DNA of 64,000 nucleotides from Acridotheres tristis. Taxonomy: Eukaryota > Chordata > Aves > Passeriformes > Sturnidae. The stretch is taken from contig CM072889.1 of NCBI GenBank assembly GCA_037013685.1, positions 2,179,976-2,243,975 on the forward strand, given 5' to 3'. The notes under the pieces are model-generated. The model did not search any database. It was given only the letters and a program-made list of their open reading frames with translations, and had not been told where the DNA came from. Shown one piece after another: positions 1-14,214 of this stretch (position 1 is the stretch's first letter; every line of letters begins with the position of its first letter). The position numbers and the translations under genes are program-made.

Positions 1-145
1 CAATCAGAGAATGACAATGGGCTGGGCTGGAAGGGACATTGAAGCTCATCTCTTTCCATACAAATAGGCAGGGAAACCTTCCAGGTTAGCTCAGAGCTCC
101 ATCAGACCTGGCCTTGGACACTTCAGGGATAGGACAGACCAGTTT
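1..145 (-). mobile_element. CR1 LINE 3'-end fragment, cut by the window edge
   Basis: The plus strand reads as the reverse complement of a CR1 3' end: a GGCTGGAAGGGACATTGAAG-like block, then CCTTCCAGGTTAGCTCAGAG and a GGCCTTGGACACTTC-like block. CR1 is the dominant LINE of birds. Copies are usually 5'-truncated as here. The match is from memory of the family, with moderate divergence. Confidence 0.75.
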
Positions 146-1263
146 GCAGTGGCTCCTGTAGCTGCCACTGCTTCAGGTCTTTCTATAGCATAAAAAATAC
201 AATAAATAAAATCACTTCAACACAATGCATGGATGAACCTCCTGTTATGTACAGGGAACCCCACACTGGATGATTCAATGGGAGAACAGGAGGTTTTTTT
301 CTCTGCAGCCTGATTGGCACCACTGACATCCTCGGGAGCTGGGAGTCTACAGCACCTTTACACAACTGGACCATAACTTCCTACTCTCAGTTTAACCTTC
401 TGTGAAAAAAAAGGATTAAAAACACTTGCTAATGAACATCACCAGTAAGCAACAGGGCCAGTGATGCTTTTGCAGCAGAACTCAACTTGATGGATACCAA
501 GAGCGTTTAGCACTTGTACACAATCACACAGCCATGATGTGTCTGTGGTAAACTTCCACACACTGCAAAAAGAATTTTTATGAAAAAAAGTGCACGGGAG
601 TTTGTTCACAGCAGACTCGGGAGCTGTATTGTTATTCTGTCATCAACTGAGAAGCAAGAATAAAATAGAAACTTCCCAGTGAACACAAAGAAAAAATTAC
701 CCTCCGAACATCTGCTTACAAATCTTGGAATCAAGCTTTTCACAAAGCTTTATCTTTTAATTACTTCCTGCCCCCCTCCACACCATCACTTTTGGCTTGC
801 TAATTTAATTTCTTGGACATGCTTGCACTTACAAGTTGGACTACATCACTTGGTTAAACCAACGACAAACTCCGGGTAGTTGTGAGATGAACTACCATAA
901 TGCATTTCATATTTTAAATATATACAGACCAACATTACAGGTTACTGTATGCTGTAGAAAGGTTGTGCAGGCAGTAAATCAGCCCTGCAAGAGCTCTGTG
1001 TGAGCGGCTGCTTGGCTCCTGGTCACTGCAGCCCCCGGCCAGCTCACGCCTCCCTGCTCCCTGTGACCATCTGCAGCTTGAGCTGCGACCTCCCTGCCAG
1101 GAACACAAAGGAGACGAGGCAGGGGAAGCCAGGGAGACAAATCAAACAGCCAGGCAGTGCCTGAGCTTCCCTGCCAGCACCATTCCAGGCCAGGGGGATC
1201 ATCCAGCCCTGCACAGACTCCTCTGGTACCGGTACAGCCACTGGAGCTGGAGCTCTGCTCCAT

Positions 1264-1449
1264 AAACTCTGCCATTCCAAAACCACCACTGCTCCCCAAA
1301 CTCTGCCACTCCAAAACCACCACTGCTCCCCAAACTCTGCCACTCCAAAACCACCACTGCTCCCCAAACTCTGCCACTCCAAAACCACCACTGCTCCCCA
1401 AACTCTGCCACTCCAAAACCACCACTGCTCCCCAAACTCTGCCACTCCA
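1264..1449 (+). repeat. 34-bp minisatellite, five units plus a partial
   Basis: Units start at 1264, 1298, 1332, 1366, 1400 and 1434 (partial). Each reads AAACTCTGCCACTCCAAAAC then CACCACTGCTCCCC. The first unit differs by one base (CATTCC) and the rest are identical where complete, so the array is young or homogenised. Long chance frames of 102-181 codons run through it on both strands and are not considered coding. Confidence 0.95.
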
Positions 1450-4400
1450 TCTCCAGCCCTGCTGACAGCAGCTCTGCTGCCTGGGCACCACTGGACCTGC
1501 CAGATGGTGACACCTGTTCCACACACTGTTCCATAATACTCAAGAGACACCACGGCCAAAGCATTTCCCCAACTGGAGCTGTATTTTTTGGAGACAGCAG
1601 TGTGATGCTCCCTGCATCTCCAGCTTTCCCTTAGGTACAGTTATCACCCCAAATTTTTTTGCTGGACTACTTTTCTGCCTAGGAGGGCTGGAAAGAAGAC
1701 AGGAACAGCAGCCCAGCTGCTGAAGATGAGCAGACATTCCTCCTGCCCCAAGACAAGCATTAGCTGCCACCTCACAGTGAATTCCAGGGCTGGGCTCTCC
1801 CCCAGGTCAAGCACACACATCCTCCAAGTGACTCCCAGCCCTGACTGGGTTTGCTGATCTGGTATTGAACAAGTTGTGCATCATTCCCATACACCCGATT
1901 CCTTCTCTTACAGTCCTGCTCCTGCACATACTTCACACACATGATGGAACTGTCCCAAGAGAACACACTGAGTTGTCACATCAAGACTTTGAACAGACTG
2001 GCTGCAAATACACCGTTCAACTCAATCCTCTTAGGTTTCATTTCTTAATGCAAGGCTTCAACAATTAGCTCTGGAGAAACTGGAAAAGCAGAAGCCAGGC
2101 CATCAAGGACTTGTCCCCCCCACATGTCTCTGCTGGTGTGGCTGCACCATTATTACACAGCTCCAGCATCCCAGCAGGGATGTGGCTGCACCAGGACAGG
2201 ACTTGTAGAAATCCAGCCTGTAAAACCCAGCCACCTCTCCAAAGTGCACTGTTCCCTGCAAAACACTCGCCTGCCATGAAACTTGCACACAAAGGGAACT
2301 ATCCACATAACTGACACCTGCTCTGAGCCAGGAAATAATCCTATCTCCCTAATGTCTGATCTACAAATGAGGTCTTTATTGTTTTCATTATACACACTGT
2401 TTACACATGGTTTCATAAAACTCACTACTAACAACTCATCTCCATAATTAATTGAAGTAGGTGGAAACCAGAGTAAGGATTAAAGAGAGGTTTCATCAGC
2501 TTAACTCAGAGGTGTCTGCCTGAAGTCACACACCTTCCATGTGCTGCTGCTGCCCTGGGGAACGGGGAGCACTTGGCATTTTGGCACTTGCACTTTGCTC
2601 TCTGTATTCATCTGCACGCAGACCAGACAGCAAAGGTCTGAGCTTGAACTCAAAATCTGGTGACTTTAAAAACTCTCCTACAATGTTTTGACTTGGTCAA
2701 AGGCAAACACTATGCTTAGATAATATGTACAAGCACTAGGAACAACGGCTTAAAAAAAAAATAATCATGATTTAGGGCTAAATCCTCTAGATCATCTAAT
2801 CACATTATTTAATACCTTGACTGTGCATTTCCTGCTCTGACAGGAACAACTCCAACCCAAGTCAGTTCCATCACCAGCACACAGCAAGTCTGCCATGGGA
2901 GGGACTAACAAGACAGAAATATTAATTTTATTCCTTTCAAACCAACACCCATAGCAAGTTCAACTTCATATTAAATGGTGTAGTTGGTTTATTCTCTGCC
3001 TGTCTTTTTCCCCCCCAGAATTCCAAGATATCCAACCAGGTACAACACAGAAGCACCTCCTGCAGCTTTAAAAACATTGAAGGCAATTTCCAAACGTGCT
3101 GCTCTGGTTTCACCATGCTCCCACCACACCAGCAGCCACTTCTAGAGCAGCTCCAGGCCCACTGAGACCTTCCCTGAATTCTGCAGCAACCACACTCCTA
3201 AAGATGGGCAGGAATTCATATTCACTTTTCCTGAAGCATCTGTCTGAAAAGGGTGGATTTTAATGGTGTTATTTACAACTAACAACGTTATAACCCATAA
3301 AAGCCTGAATTTACAGGTTTCTTTCCTGCAGTAATGTTTATCTGACAATAATTTTGCAGACCATAGGTTTACAGAGCAGGGACACCTGGTCTCCAGTTTA
3401 TTCTGAGGTCCAATTAAGTGGCAGGCAGAGGTACTGCTGCTCACCCTCCTCCATCTGAAAATTCAAATCTCCTCCCTCTACTTCACCTTTATCTCTTATT
3501 TTATTAATGTTCCTAAAACTACAGTCATCTTGTATGTATTTATCTGTAATCTCTTTCCATTGAGGGTCCATGAAATTGTCTTTATAACCCTTACAACTTG
3601 TTCAAGCCCAAACAGTAACTCTCAGTCTGCAAAGGAAAATTGGACAATTTAAACTGAGCCACCTCAGTTCCCATTTAGCTCCAAAGAAAAGCCTCTTTCT
3701 GTTCTTGCAAAAGGGAAATTAATACTGGATAGTCCTGGATGTTTAAGGCCACCGTGCTCTCTAGATGAGTTAAAAAAATAATGAAAACCAGAGGTTTGAG
3801 AGAACAGCAAGAACTGTAAAGAAGGTTCTGTTAACCTTGCATAAATATCCTGAAAAAAGGTGCTGGAAACACACAGAAATAGTGGATGAGTAAGAAATTG
3901 CAAGCCACCTTAGCAAACTTCAGATAGTTTCTCTTTCCTGAACACATTTCAGGAAACACAAAGCTGCCTTTGTTCAAAGGAGCCCATTGCATCGGTGTCA
4001 CAGCCAGCCTGGGCACACCACAGTACCTGGGGCTGCTTTTTAACTCCTGACGACCAAACCCTGTGCAAAGCCAAGCAGCTGGGAAGGAACGGGCACAAAG
4101 CACCAAAGCCAGCACCTTTGAGTGGCACAGAACTTTGTGCTGCCGCTTCCCCTGGCACAGGGAGCTCAGAGCAGCTGGAGATCACAGAGAGGCACTCACA
4201 GCATCAGGGCTGATGGACAGTTCAGTGTTTACTCTGAGATCACACCTGCCTCTCCCAGCACTGCCTCAGCACCTGCCATCATGTGCTTAAATGACATGTA
4301 GGTCTACAGGCTCCTGAATTGGCTTTTTGATCTATTTACTAAAATGCTGGCAGGATTGATGCATGCTTTGCAGAGGCCTATTTTTTAAAATAGAGGAATT

Positions 4401-7400
4401 ACACCTTGTTCTTACTTACAAGTTCCTAAAATATTTGGCTAGACAGAGATCCAGTTCCAAGCTTTAAACTGCTTGATAGACCTTGACAACAGGGCTGGCT
4501 TTTATGCATCATCTTGTAATGCAATAAATTTTGCTTGAAACATCTTCACCTTTGCACCACAATATGTCACTGTGATACAGAAAGCCTGACAGGAAAATAA
4601 AAATAAATTAATAAACTAGTTGCTCAGAGAACAACTGTCTTATGGCCAGAAAAACACACTTCCTGTGAGACTCAAAGAGATAATCTTATTTTAGTTTATT
4701 GAAAAATAATTTAAGTAAAGAATAATTACGAAGTACAAGTAATCAGGCAGCAGGTTATTTTAGACTGGAGACAAAGGTATGAGAGCTGATAGCCAGAGTC
4801 CTCTGATTTCAGACTGGAAATGCAGTTAATGAAAAGCTGAGATTTTAACCTGAAGTTAATGTTCTACCTCAAATGATGGCACAGGAAGTTTTGAAGGTGT
4901 AACCTGAGCACTCAATAATAGAAAACAAACAGAAGAACCCAGCATTTCTCAATTTTTCATGCCTGCATTTCTGCATGCTTGCTTTTTTTGAAACCACACG
5001 GAGATCTGCTTCTCAGAGAAAGCTCTTTTTTTTTTTCCAGCTAACATTATTTGCCAACCTTTCTTTTCATTGTTGAGCACCATAATTCCCCCTCTTTAGC
5101 TCACACCCTCTCTGCTGATGGCATTCATAAAAATCCCCTGAATTCTCCTCCTTCTCCCTTTCCAACCCCCCCCACACAGACTTTTTTTTTTTTTTGCTCA
5201 CATACCAATCAAGCCAATGATTTGGCCACTTCCCATGAGGGGGAACACCAGCAGCATCCAGCACAGATTTAGGAATTCACATTTTCAATCCACAGCTCCA
5301 TTCCTTGTCCGTTCTCCCAGGACAAGGTGGCCACACCTGGGAGCAGGATGTGATGTGCAGGAAGGTGCCAGTGCCAATCCTGCACCCTGTCCAAGGATGT
5401 TTCCAGCCCAGCAGCACAGGCTGTGTCCCTGGGAAAGGAAAGCAGCGTTTTCCATAAAACACAGCCTCTCCTCTGCAGGACACAGCTCCCTGCATGGATC
5501 TGCTAACGACATCTCAGGATTTCTCCACCCCCTCCCCATGTTTCTCCTTTTTGTCAAGCTCTCCAGCATTTGTTCTGGGATCTAATTAAGGTCCCTTATC
5601 ACCATGGCAAGAGGGGGGCAAGGTCTAACAAAACAGCATTAATGAACCGATTGTTTTCACTGGGCACATACAGAGTTCTAATCCCCAAGATTGGAACATA
5701 TCAACACTTGGAAAAAAAAGAGATTAAATCTAAAGGAGTCTCTGCTGTTTACATTTTTGCAAGACTTGAACTAGAAGCCCTGTATTACTGGCATAATCCA
5801 ACAGCACCTCAGAACTTATTTTTAATGGGAGTTTTATTCTGGTTAGGACAGGCAGCTTCATTTTGTCTCCTCTTCTGAGCATATGCAGAAGTCTCGCTCC
5901 TGCCATCTGACTCTCCCTCAAAGATATGAGCTTCCTGTAAACTTCATTAGTTAGATGCCATTTTATAGGTAATTCAGAACCTCTTCCCACCTTTCTGGGT
6001 TATTAAATCTATTAACATCCCAGGATATTGTTATGTAAGTACTGCTCATCTCCATTATGCAGCAGAATTAGACGAGAGCGATGAGAACCAGGTTTGCCTT
6101 GTTTCATCTCATTCCCCGTGTGAACTCAGGGACCAGAAGCCAAGAAAACCTTCAGGGGATGCAGCTTTGATACTGAGGGGAGAGGAGAACCAAACAAGTC
6201 CACGAGGGGAAAGAAACATGGGCTTCAGGTGAGAGCTGTAAGGGAGAAGGTGCTGTGTTTCCTTGCCCTGCAAGAGCAAATTCTTCACTCCCCCCAGCAT
6301 TCCTGTCCTTGTTCCCTCCCTTCCTCTTCAATCCAACTTCCGGGAACATCCAAGGATTTTAATAACCCCCCTTGGAAAGATCCCCTCCAAGGAATGTCTT
6401 ATTGAAATGCTACAGAAAGTGTTCCTCTTAACTCTACCCCCTCCTGCCACTGGGTCCCCAGTTGCATTTTGAAAAAAACTGCTGAAAGGGGTTAATTTTT
6501 GGACAAGAAATCAGTCCTGGCCACGAGTAATCTGCAAAAAGAGCTCTCCACCTTCCACTAGAATAGAAGTCTTGAAAACAGAATCCTGAACTTTTCAATT
6601 AAACATGAGAACTGCTCTATGTCATCTAAAGGGGATGAAGTTTTGGAGCCCAAACTTTGAAGGTTGCCTCTTATTCCTATTCTGTGTAACAAGATACATT
6701 TTGAATGCCTGACTCTCCAATACAAGATAAAATGTAACATTTTATAAAGCAGGATGCAGACTGGAAGAGCCATGGGATACCACACACAAGCAACAGAAAA
6801 AAATGCAAGGAGGAAACTCCAGCAGAGGAGGAACTAAACTTCCTTTTACTAAAAGAAATCAGAAAGTGCTTTTAAAGCAGTACTGAGAGACTTCTTCAAC
6901 ACACTTTTCATACTTTAACTGATTTTCAGGACACTCCTGGGAAGCAAACACATCCATATTAACAATCCCATTAAACAAGAGGGGTGAACAGGACAGAAAA
7001 GTGCTGGCACTGTTACAGAGCCAAGAGAGAAGTCAGCATTGGCTCAGTGATACCCCGTGGATTTTAAATGCACACCTACTTCTCTTGTCCACCGTTCTGC
7101 TGTCATCACACATTTTGGAAAATAAAAGCCAATGCCAGAGAGGGGGACAGCAACTTCACATCCACATTTACTTGTAAAATCCCTGCCTGCCCAGCTTGGT
7201 CACCTGCCCTTCTGGACAATAAAGAGTCTTTTGGTGGGAGTCCTTCTGCTCAGAAGAGCATCACACAATGCAAACATTTTGTTTGCTCTCCCATCCTCCC
7301 TGCAGGAGAGGATCACGTGCAGCATTGGGATGGTTTTCAGTAAATTCAGGTTTGCAGGCAGCGTGGGACAACAAGACCAGAAGAACACAAACACTTGTTG

Positions 7401-7757
7401 CAGTGTGTTTATGTAAATGGCAGAGAAACACATCCAAACCAGAGTTTGTTTTGTCCTTTGCTCCCATGTTCGTGGTCCCAAGCAAGCACTTGTCACACCA
7501 CACAGGTTTTGAGCAGGGTCAAGACAAAGTTTGGCCGTGCCAAGGAACCAGCACTGCCAGAGCCAGGCTGGATGTTAAAGCCTTCAGCTCCTCTGGCTAT
7601 CACATGCATGAGGCACTCACCTCCTGAGGACAAAAACACTCAACTCCATTCAGAATTAAACAGGAGGCTGACAAAATAAAGGAAAACTTGGCTGGGTTGC
7701 AGTGAGCTACAGCACCCCATCTTTCTCACCTCCAGTCCTGCCTAAAATGCCAAGGAC

Positions 7758-7885
7758 TTTGTAGAATAATTTAGGTTGGAGAAAACCTCCAAGACCATCA
7801 AGTCCAACCACGAACCCAGCACTGCCAAGGCCACCACTGAGCCACATCCCCAAGTGTAACATTTTGGAGGTTGACTCCAGTAATG
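7758..7885 (-). mobile_element. CR1 LINE 3'-end fragment
   Basis: The plus strand contains the antisense CR1 pattern TTGGAGAAAACCTCCAAGAC, CATCAAGTCCAACC and CCACATCCCCAAGTG in the expected order. It is about 125 bp and 5'-truncated. Confidence 0.75.
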
Positions 7886-8131
7886 TTTCCTGCATGAAGG
7901 TGCTCAACCTAATTTTATTTCAGGCACAACTGTAATAAAACTACTTCTTATTACAACACATAATTGGTGACTAACTTTCCAAAATAAAAATGGCCATGAA
8001 ATTCAGAATCGGGCTATGCTTCTACAAACCAGTAATGAAATAAATATAAAACCACTTACATTGACAAATGCCACAGAATTACAACCCTGACCTATTGGGT
8101 AAATAAAGTCAATGCGATTTAAAATTATTCA

Positions 8132-8198
8132 AAGGGCTGGGAGTTGGACTCGATGATCCCTGTGGGTCCCTCCCCATGCAGGATATTCTTATAGTCGC
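8132..8198 (+). mobile_element. CR1 LINE 3'-end fragment
   Basis: A short sense-orientation CR1 tail: GGGAGTTGGACTCGATGATC followed by CCTGTGGGTCCCT and AGGATATTCTTATAG. It lies about 250 bp from the antisense fragment at 7758-7885, so the two form an inverted pair. Confidence 0.7.
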
Positions 8199-11100
8199 AT
8201 AAAATTCCAGAAATCCTGTGCTCACAGAGCCTCCCTACCCTGCACACACATTCAGAAACTAAACACATTATCTAGAGGTAGTAAACAGATTTGTAATGGG
8301 TGTCACTTATCTCTGTCATCGGCGCTGATGAATAACACTGTTAACATGGATCAGATCGCCCACCAACTACAACCACAGCCTTCCCCTGCCCAAGAGCCAC
8401 ACAACTTCTCCAATCACTTGCTCAGAACTAATTGGCAGATGCAATTTTTCAGCCAGCACTTTCTTCTCCCTCCTCAGCATCCTCCTCTTGCAGGCATTGC
8501 CCACAGCACCAGCCCTGCTCATCCACCTCCCTCCCTCCCTCCCAGTGGTGTCCCAGTCCTAATCTCTGCTCACAGCTTTGGAGCACAGCTCTTCCAGGCA
8601 GCTGACATTTAAATAAGCTCTGTATTGACTTTCCTCTGCTGTACCTCGAGTCCTCCTTGTTTTCCTTATGTTCATATTCCAACTCTGCTGCTCTGCAGCT
8701 CCTTCTGAAGGCGATGGGAGAGGAGCTGGACTGATAATCAATAAATGCCTTCACCCTGCAATCCCTCAGGGCCGAGTCCAGCAGGAGATTTCCCTCTCTC
8801 CCCGTGCATATTCGCTATTTTGGATAAACTTTTTAAAAGGCTCTTTCCCAAATCTTGCAGACAACGCTAAGCCTGTGAACTTTCCTTTAACTCGCATTAA
8901 ACCGATACAACTTTTAATTAAAAAAGTAATTTTGAAAAATTGCTTGTGCGCTGCGGAAGGTGATGTTCAGACAGCATCACTGATCCCTGGAGTTCTGCAG
9001 CCTTGAGTTTAATAAACTGAATTTTCAAAAGTAAACACAGCTTGCATCAGCACCAACCTTCTATTTCAGCCTTGGATTTTCCATCCTTTCCTTGCTCAGC
9101 CAGAAGAGGATGTTTTCAGAGCACCACTCACTAAACACTGCATGGAAAGGGAGAAAATTCCCAGCCCCCGGAGCTGAATCCACCTGCCAGGTGAGGAAAC
9201 CTTGCCTCTGATGGAGCAAGGGAGCACCAGAGCTGAGGAATGAACTCACAGGGACTGCCCTAAAATTTACACCTGAGCCTCTGCATTTTCACCCTCACAC
9301 TGCAGCTCCTGCCTCCCCCAGCTGTAATTCAGGATTTATTTTGCATAATTTGTTATTTCCTGTGGTAGGTAATCCAGCAAGGGGGAGGGGCAAAGGGCAG
9401 AACAAAAGCAAAATAAAAACCAACCCAAAATGTCTTGCCCTAGGCAGAAACAAGTCAAAACCACTCTCAGGTTTCATTCTGTTTCTTTTTTTAACTGTTC
9501 ATCTGGTTCTTGGATTTTTTTCAAGTTCTTTTAGAAGAATCATTTGAATTATCTTTACTCCACAACTCCAAAAAGGTGTTCCATGACAGTGGGTGTCATT
9601 TCTCCCTTTTTTCTCCTCTTTCCCCCTTATCAATTCATCCCAATTATCCCCCTGCCCAGGCTCAAATAATCTTGGGAAGCCAAGATTCTTGGGTTCGTTT
9701 CTAGCAGGTCATTAATTTCCCTGCGAGCTGGTTTGCTCCTCTGCAGGGCAGGGAGAGGTGGCTTGTGCTTTATCCCTGTTTATAAAACAAATACTCTGAG
9801 AATCCAGGCACACTGTGCTGATCTGAAACACCAGGCATCCTGTTGTTATACATAAATAAATATAAATACAGCATCTGCCATTTTCATTCTACTTATTTGC
9901 ATTTCTACTATTTTAAAACTTCTAATGTTGTTAGAAATGCCAAAAGGAGATGATTTCGTGTTCTCATGCCTATGCCACCAGGAAATGGAAGTCCTGAATG
10001 CAATTGTTTTTCTTTCTGCTAAAACTGTACTTCTAACTGTATTTTCTCAGTTAAAGCTTCATAAGAAAGCAACTTTAAAAGGTGTTGTTTGCAGCTGCAG
10101 CGAAATAAACACAAACATTCAGCACTACCCATGCTGAGCGAGGTATTTCATCTTGCCATCCTTTAACTCTGAGCACCACCAGTGATTATCCTGTACAACT
10201 TAATTCTGGAGAGCATTTTATTAAATATGCATTTGGATTTGGTCTTAGTTCCATAAAATATTTAATCCTGTGCCTAAACATCATGTACCCCACCAAGTTT
10301 GGATTTTAGGCTGTCTGGTAGCACACACAACAAACTCCAGAAGATAAAACATGTTCATTCTTTATCTGAAGAGCTCCACTCCACAGATGAGCCTTTCAGA
10401 GATGTGCCAGCCCCAGCTCTAGCTAGCTCTTCACACTTTTTTTAAGACTAATAGGCTCCACATATTCATCTCCAAAGGGTATAAATTCCCTTCCTCTCTT
10501 TCCCTTTTAAATATGTCAGGCAACATTACAAAAAAATAACATCTGTGCCACAGTTATGCAACAAGCAGCATGATAACCATTAAACTGCACTTTATAGAGA
10601 GTGGGCTGAATTAAAACATCAAACAACAAGAAGGAAACAGGGGAAAGAAGTTGAGAAGTTCACCTTTAAACCTTGGGATCAGGGAGGCTTTCAGCACCAC
10701 CACTGTCCCTTGCTTTTTCTAGACTCCCTGTTTTGCTGCCCTTCTTCACAGATGCCTCGTGGCTATGAATGGCAGCTGAATGTGCATGCCATAAACTGCA
10801 AAACTGGATTGAATCTGGTTGGAAAGGGCTTCAACATTCAGTAAGAAGATGAAGAATCCCAGAAGTGGTTTTAGTATGTGTATACATTTTGTCAGAGTAT
10901 ACCAACAGCACTATATATTCTTTTCTTGCAACACTTAGCAAGCCTTCTCTTTTCATAAATATAGGTCAACAGAGCTAAACTCTGTTTTTGCCTTAACTCC
11001 CACTTTCAACGCATAAAAAATTAGATTTTTAGGGAGCAGAATGAAAGGAATGGTGTATTTCATGCTATTATATACCCAGCCAAGGATCCCAAAGGGTTTG

Positions 11101-14100
11101 TTTGGGCTTTAAAGACAAAACAAAAACCCTTGGCATTTGTCAGACTAAAACCATTTTTCTTTGGTCTTTGCACAACCATCCTTTCCAGATTTGAATAAAT
11201 AACATCAAACAAAGTATTTTGACTTCCATTTACCATGCAATGCACAGAAGTTGTTCAAGGATAGACAGAGCAGAGTGTGAAGCATTTGGAGACTCTGAGG
11301 AGACCCTGCAGAGTCCCCATCAGACCTGGAAATGCTCATTTCAACCCCTCCACTCCTCTCTTGTTATTCATATTTAAAGCAGCTTTATATTGCCCCAAAA
11401 AGAAATTATTCAAACAGCCACAGATAACAAGTTTAGCAGCCACCACCACAGGGTATGGCTGTACCCATAAACGCAGGGAGGGGGATGAAGGTATTAACAA
11501 AATAACAAGATACTGACTCAACTCCGAGCCACACATCAAATTTTCAACCTGACCCTCACAAATGTAGCAGTGATTTAACACAGCCCCTTCAGCAAATGCC
11601 CAGGCCTAAATGAGTAACAGAATATAATATAGGATAATACCCTTAAATATAATTATGTGTTAGATAGATACAATATATTTTATATATATTATGCAAATAT
11701 GGCAATACCCTTAAAATGCCTTTTGTTTTAACATCAGCCCAGGAATGCAGGGTGAGAACTCATAAATTATATTGTCAGCTGCAGATTTCAGATATTTTAT
11801 GTTTACTGCTGGCTGCAATGGGGAACATAACCCTTCTGCTCTCACACGAGGTTTAAAGCACAAGACAGTCATTAAGCATTTCTGATAAAATATTTGGACT
11901 CCAGCACACACAATCTCACTGATCATAATGCAGATGAAGACTTTCCCACACCACACCAGGCCAAAATGCTTCAAAACACAATTTGAGCAGCATTTTCCTC
12001 TTTTCCCCCTTTCACTGCCTTCCTAGGAGCCACCTTCCTCCAGTCCTGCTCTTGGCTCTTTGCTGGCATTGAGGTTGTTTTGGTTTCAGTCTCAAGCCAC
12101 TCATTTCACCCAAAACCTCTCCAGACCACTTGCAGTGGTTGAAAAATTAATCCAAGAACCAGGATTAACTTGAACTCGTCCTAGTGAGGAATCCAGCACA
12201 AAGATTGTGCACAGAGAGGTGAGAACCATAAACAAGGGAGGAAGGGAGGATGTCGTTTATAGGGGGGAAAAACCAGAGAGAACCTGAGATACCAGGCTTT
12301 GCTGAACACACGAATTGGAACCTGTAATTCCATACAGCAGCAGTCAGCATCAGTAATTCCACACAAAAGCAACCACAGAAGGGCCAACACATCAGTCACC
12401 TGCAGCACAACCAGTGCCCATCCCTCCTGCAGAGCCAGAAACGCTCCCAAAGGGTGAAATCAGCACTAGACCCTGTTGATGATTAAGCACCAGATTTTAA
12501 AGATCCTTTGCAGAAGAAGAGAGAAGCATGAGCAGCACGTGGTTCTCAGCTCGGCACTGTACAGGGACACGAACTATAACCCGAAGGTAAATCCTGAAAC
12601 ACAACTCTGTGCTGCCTAAAACAGCCATAAATTGTGATGCTGAGTAATCAAGCCAATCAAAAATTCACCCTTTCAAAGGAGAAACTCCTTGGAAACACAG
12701 CCTCCCATCCACCTCCCAAAAGCTGTTTGTATCTGCTGATGAGGCACCATTCAAACCCAGCAAGGAACGAGCACAAATTAACCAGAGAAGCAGCCACAAT
12801 AAACAAAACTCCTCTTCCTGCAGTACAAACCCTCTCCATCAAACGATAAACTAACCAGACAAATAAGAATTAAGTAAGTGAAGGTTACTGGGTTAGGACA
12901 AACGATTTGTTCTGTTCGGCTGAGGGGCTCCTCCACATTTGCCACGCCTGGCTGGGCTTGCACCACGTGGCTCCTGTTCTTCATCACGGGCTAGCCATGG
13001 TCCTAAACCCCACTGATGTTACCCATTAGCCATGCTGCTTGTGTCATAGCCAGCCGAATTCCTGCAGGAGCTGCCAAGGAATGCTCCACCTAGTGCAGAA
13101 TGAATCTGTCTCACACCCGAGTCACTGCATGGACAGGTGATTTTGATATGGGAGATTTTGATATAGGAGATTTTTCTTAGAGGCAGGCACAAACAAACCC
13201 TGGGAAATTATTGTGTGCTGCTCCCTACAGAGCCAGCACTGCCAGGGAGGTTGGGGTTTGCTTGTTTGCTTTAACACGAGCTGAAAAATTGTGGTGGTCA
13301 GCACTTTCCCTCCTGAGCTTCCCAAAAAAATTCCACCCATCTTGCCACGTTAAATCAATGAAGTTAACCTGTCCATGTAATGTTAGCAATAACATTAAAC
13401 AAAAGAACCCACATCACAACTTTTTGTAGCTAAAATCATCCAACAGTTTTCTTCATGCAAATGAGAACAGTGACCACCCCGAAAAAGGCAATTTTCATTT
13501 TCCCCCTCAAGGTTCAGAGAGAGCCAAGATTACTAATTGCTCCATTCCCTGGAGCAATATGAAATAAGACCCAGCATCCATCTGTATTACCACTGAAATA
13601 CCAGCATGACCCTTAAACTCATATTCAGAATATTAAAATATGACCTTGTGAGGCTACCAGAAAAAAAAAAAAATGCTGCTCACTGGCCAAAGAGACACCA
13701 GATTCCCTGTGGTTAAATTCCCAGCCACCCTCGTTGTTCCCATGAAACAGTTAAGTATTTCTCTGAAGTTATTCAACAACTGTGAAGGTCAAGTATTGTC
13801 CTGACTGGCTAGTCACAAACAAACCCACCTTTTATATCCATCTGTGCTTCAGCCACCGAGTAAAATCCCGAGTAAAATCCCAACCAAAACCCCAACCAGA
13901 GGGGAAAAAGGACAAGAAATCAGTAGCAAAGGGTCCACACCTGCTCTCCAGAGCACAGCTGATGCTTGCAGAGGGTTTAGCTGACCCAGCCAGGGACCCA
14001 AAAATTGGGGCCAATGCAGTGGATGGGAAAGAAGGGTTTTTTTGTGTGTGTGTAAAACTCATAGTTTCAGCTAAAATACGAAAAATTTTTAAAAAGAGCT

Positions 14101-14140
14101 TCAGTGGCACTTCTGAAGAATAAAAAAAAAAAAAAAAAGG

Positions 14141-14214
14141 CTTTGGAAGCTTTAGATTTGAAGCTTCACAAGCTTCTTATGAAAAATGCAAGCTTTGAAA
14201 AACTTCTGAAGAAT
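14141..14214. repeat. Cluster of four AAGCTT palindromes flanked by a 13-bp direct repeat
   Basis: AAGCTT occurs at 14147, 14161, 14170 and 14190. The central pair forms GAAGCTTCACAAGCTTC, a 7-bp stem with a 3-base loop. The motif ACTTCTGAAGAAT occurs at 14109-14121 and again at 14202-14214, enclosing an A-run and the cluster. Confidence 0.8.

Noticed and set aside
1264..1449. Possible CRISPR-like direct repeats
   Set aside because: The units are contiguous with no unique spacers, and the genome is vertebrate.
979..1564. Overlapping frames of 102-181 codons
   Set aside because: They are translations of the 34-bp minisatellite in several frames, with no homology.
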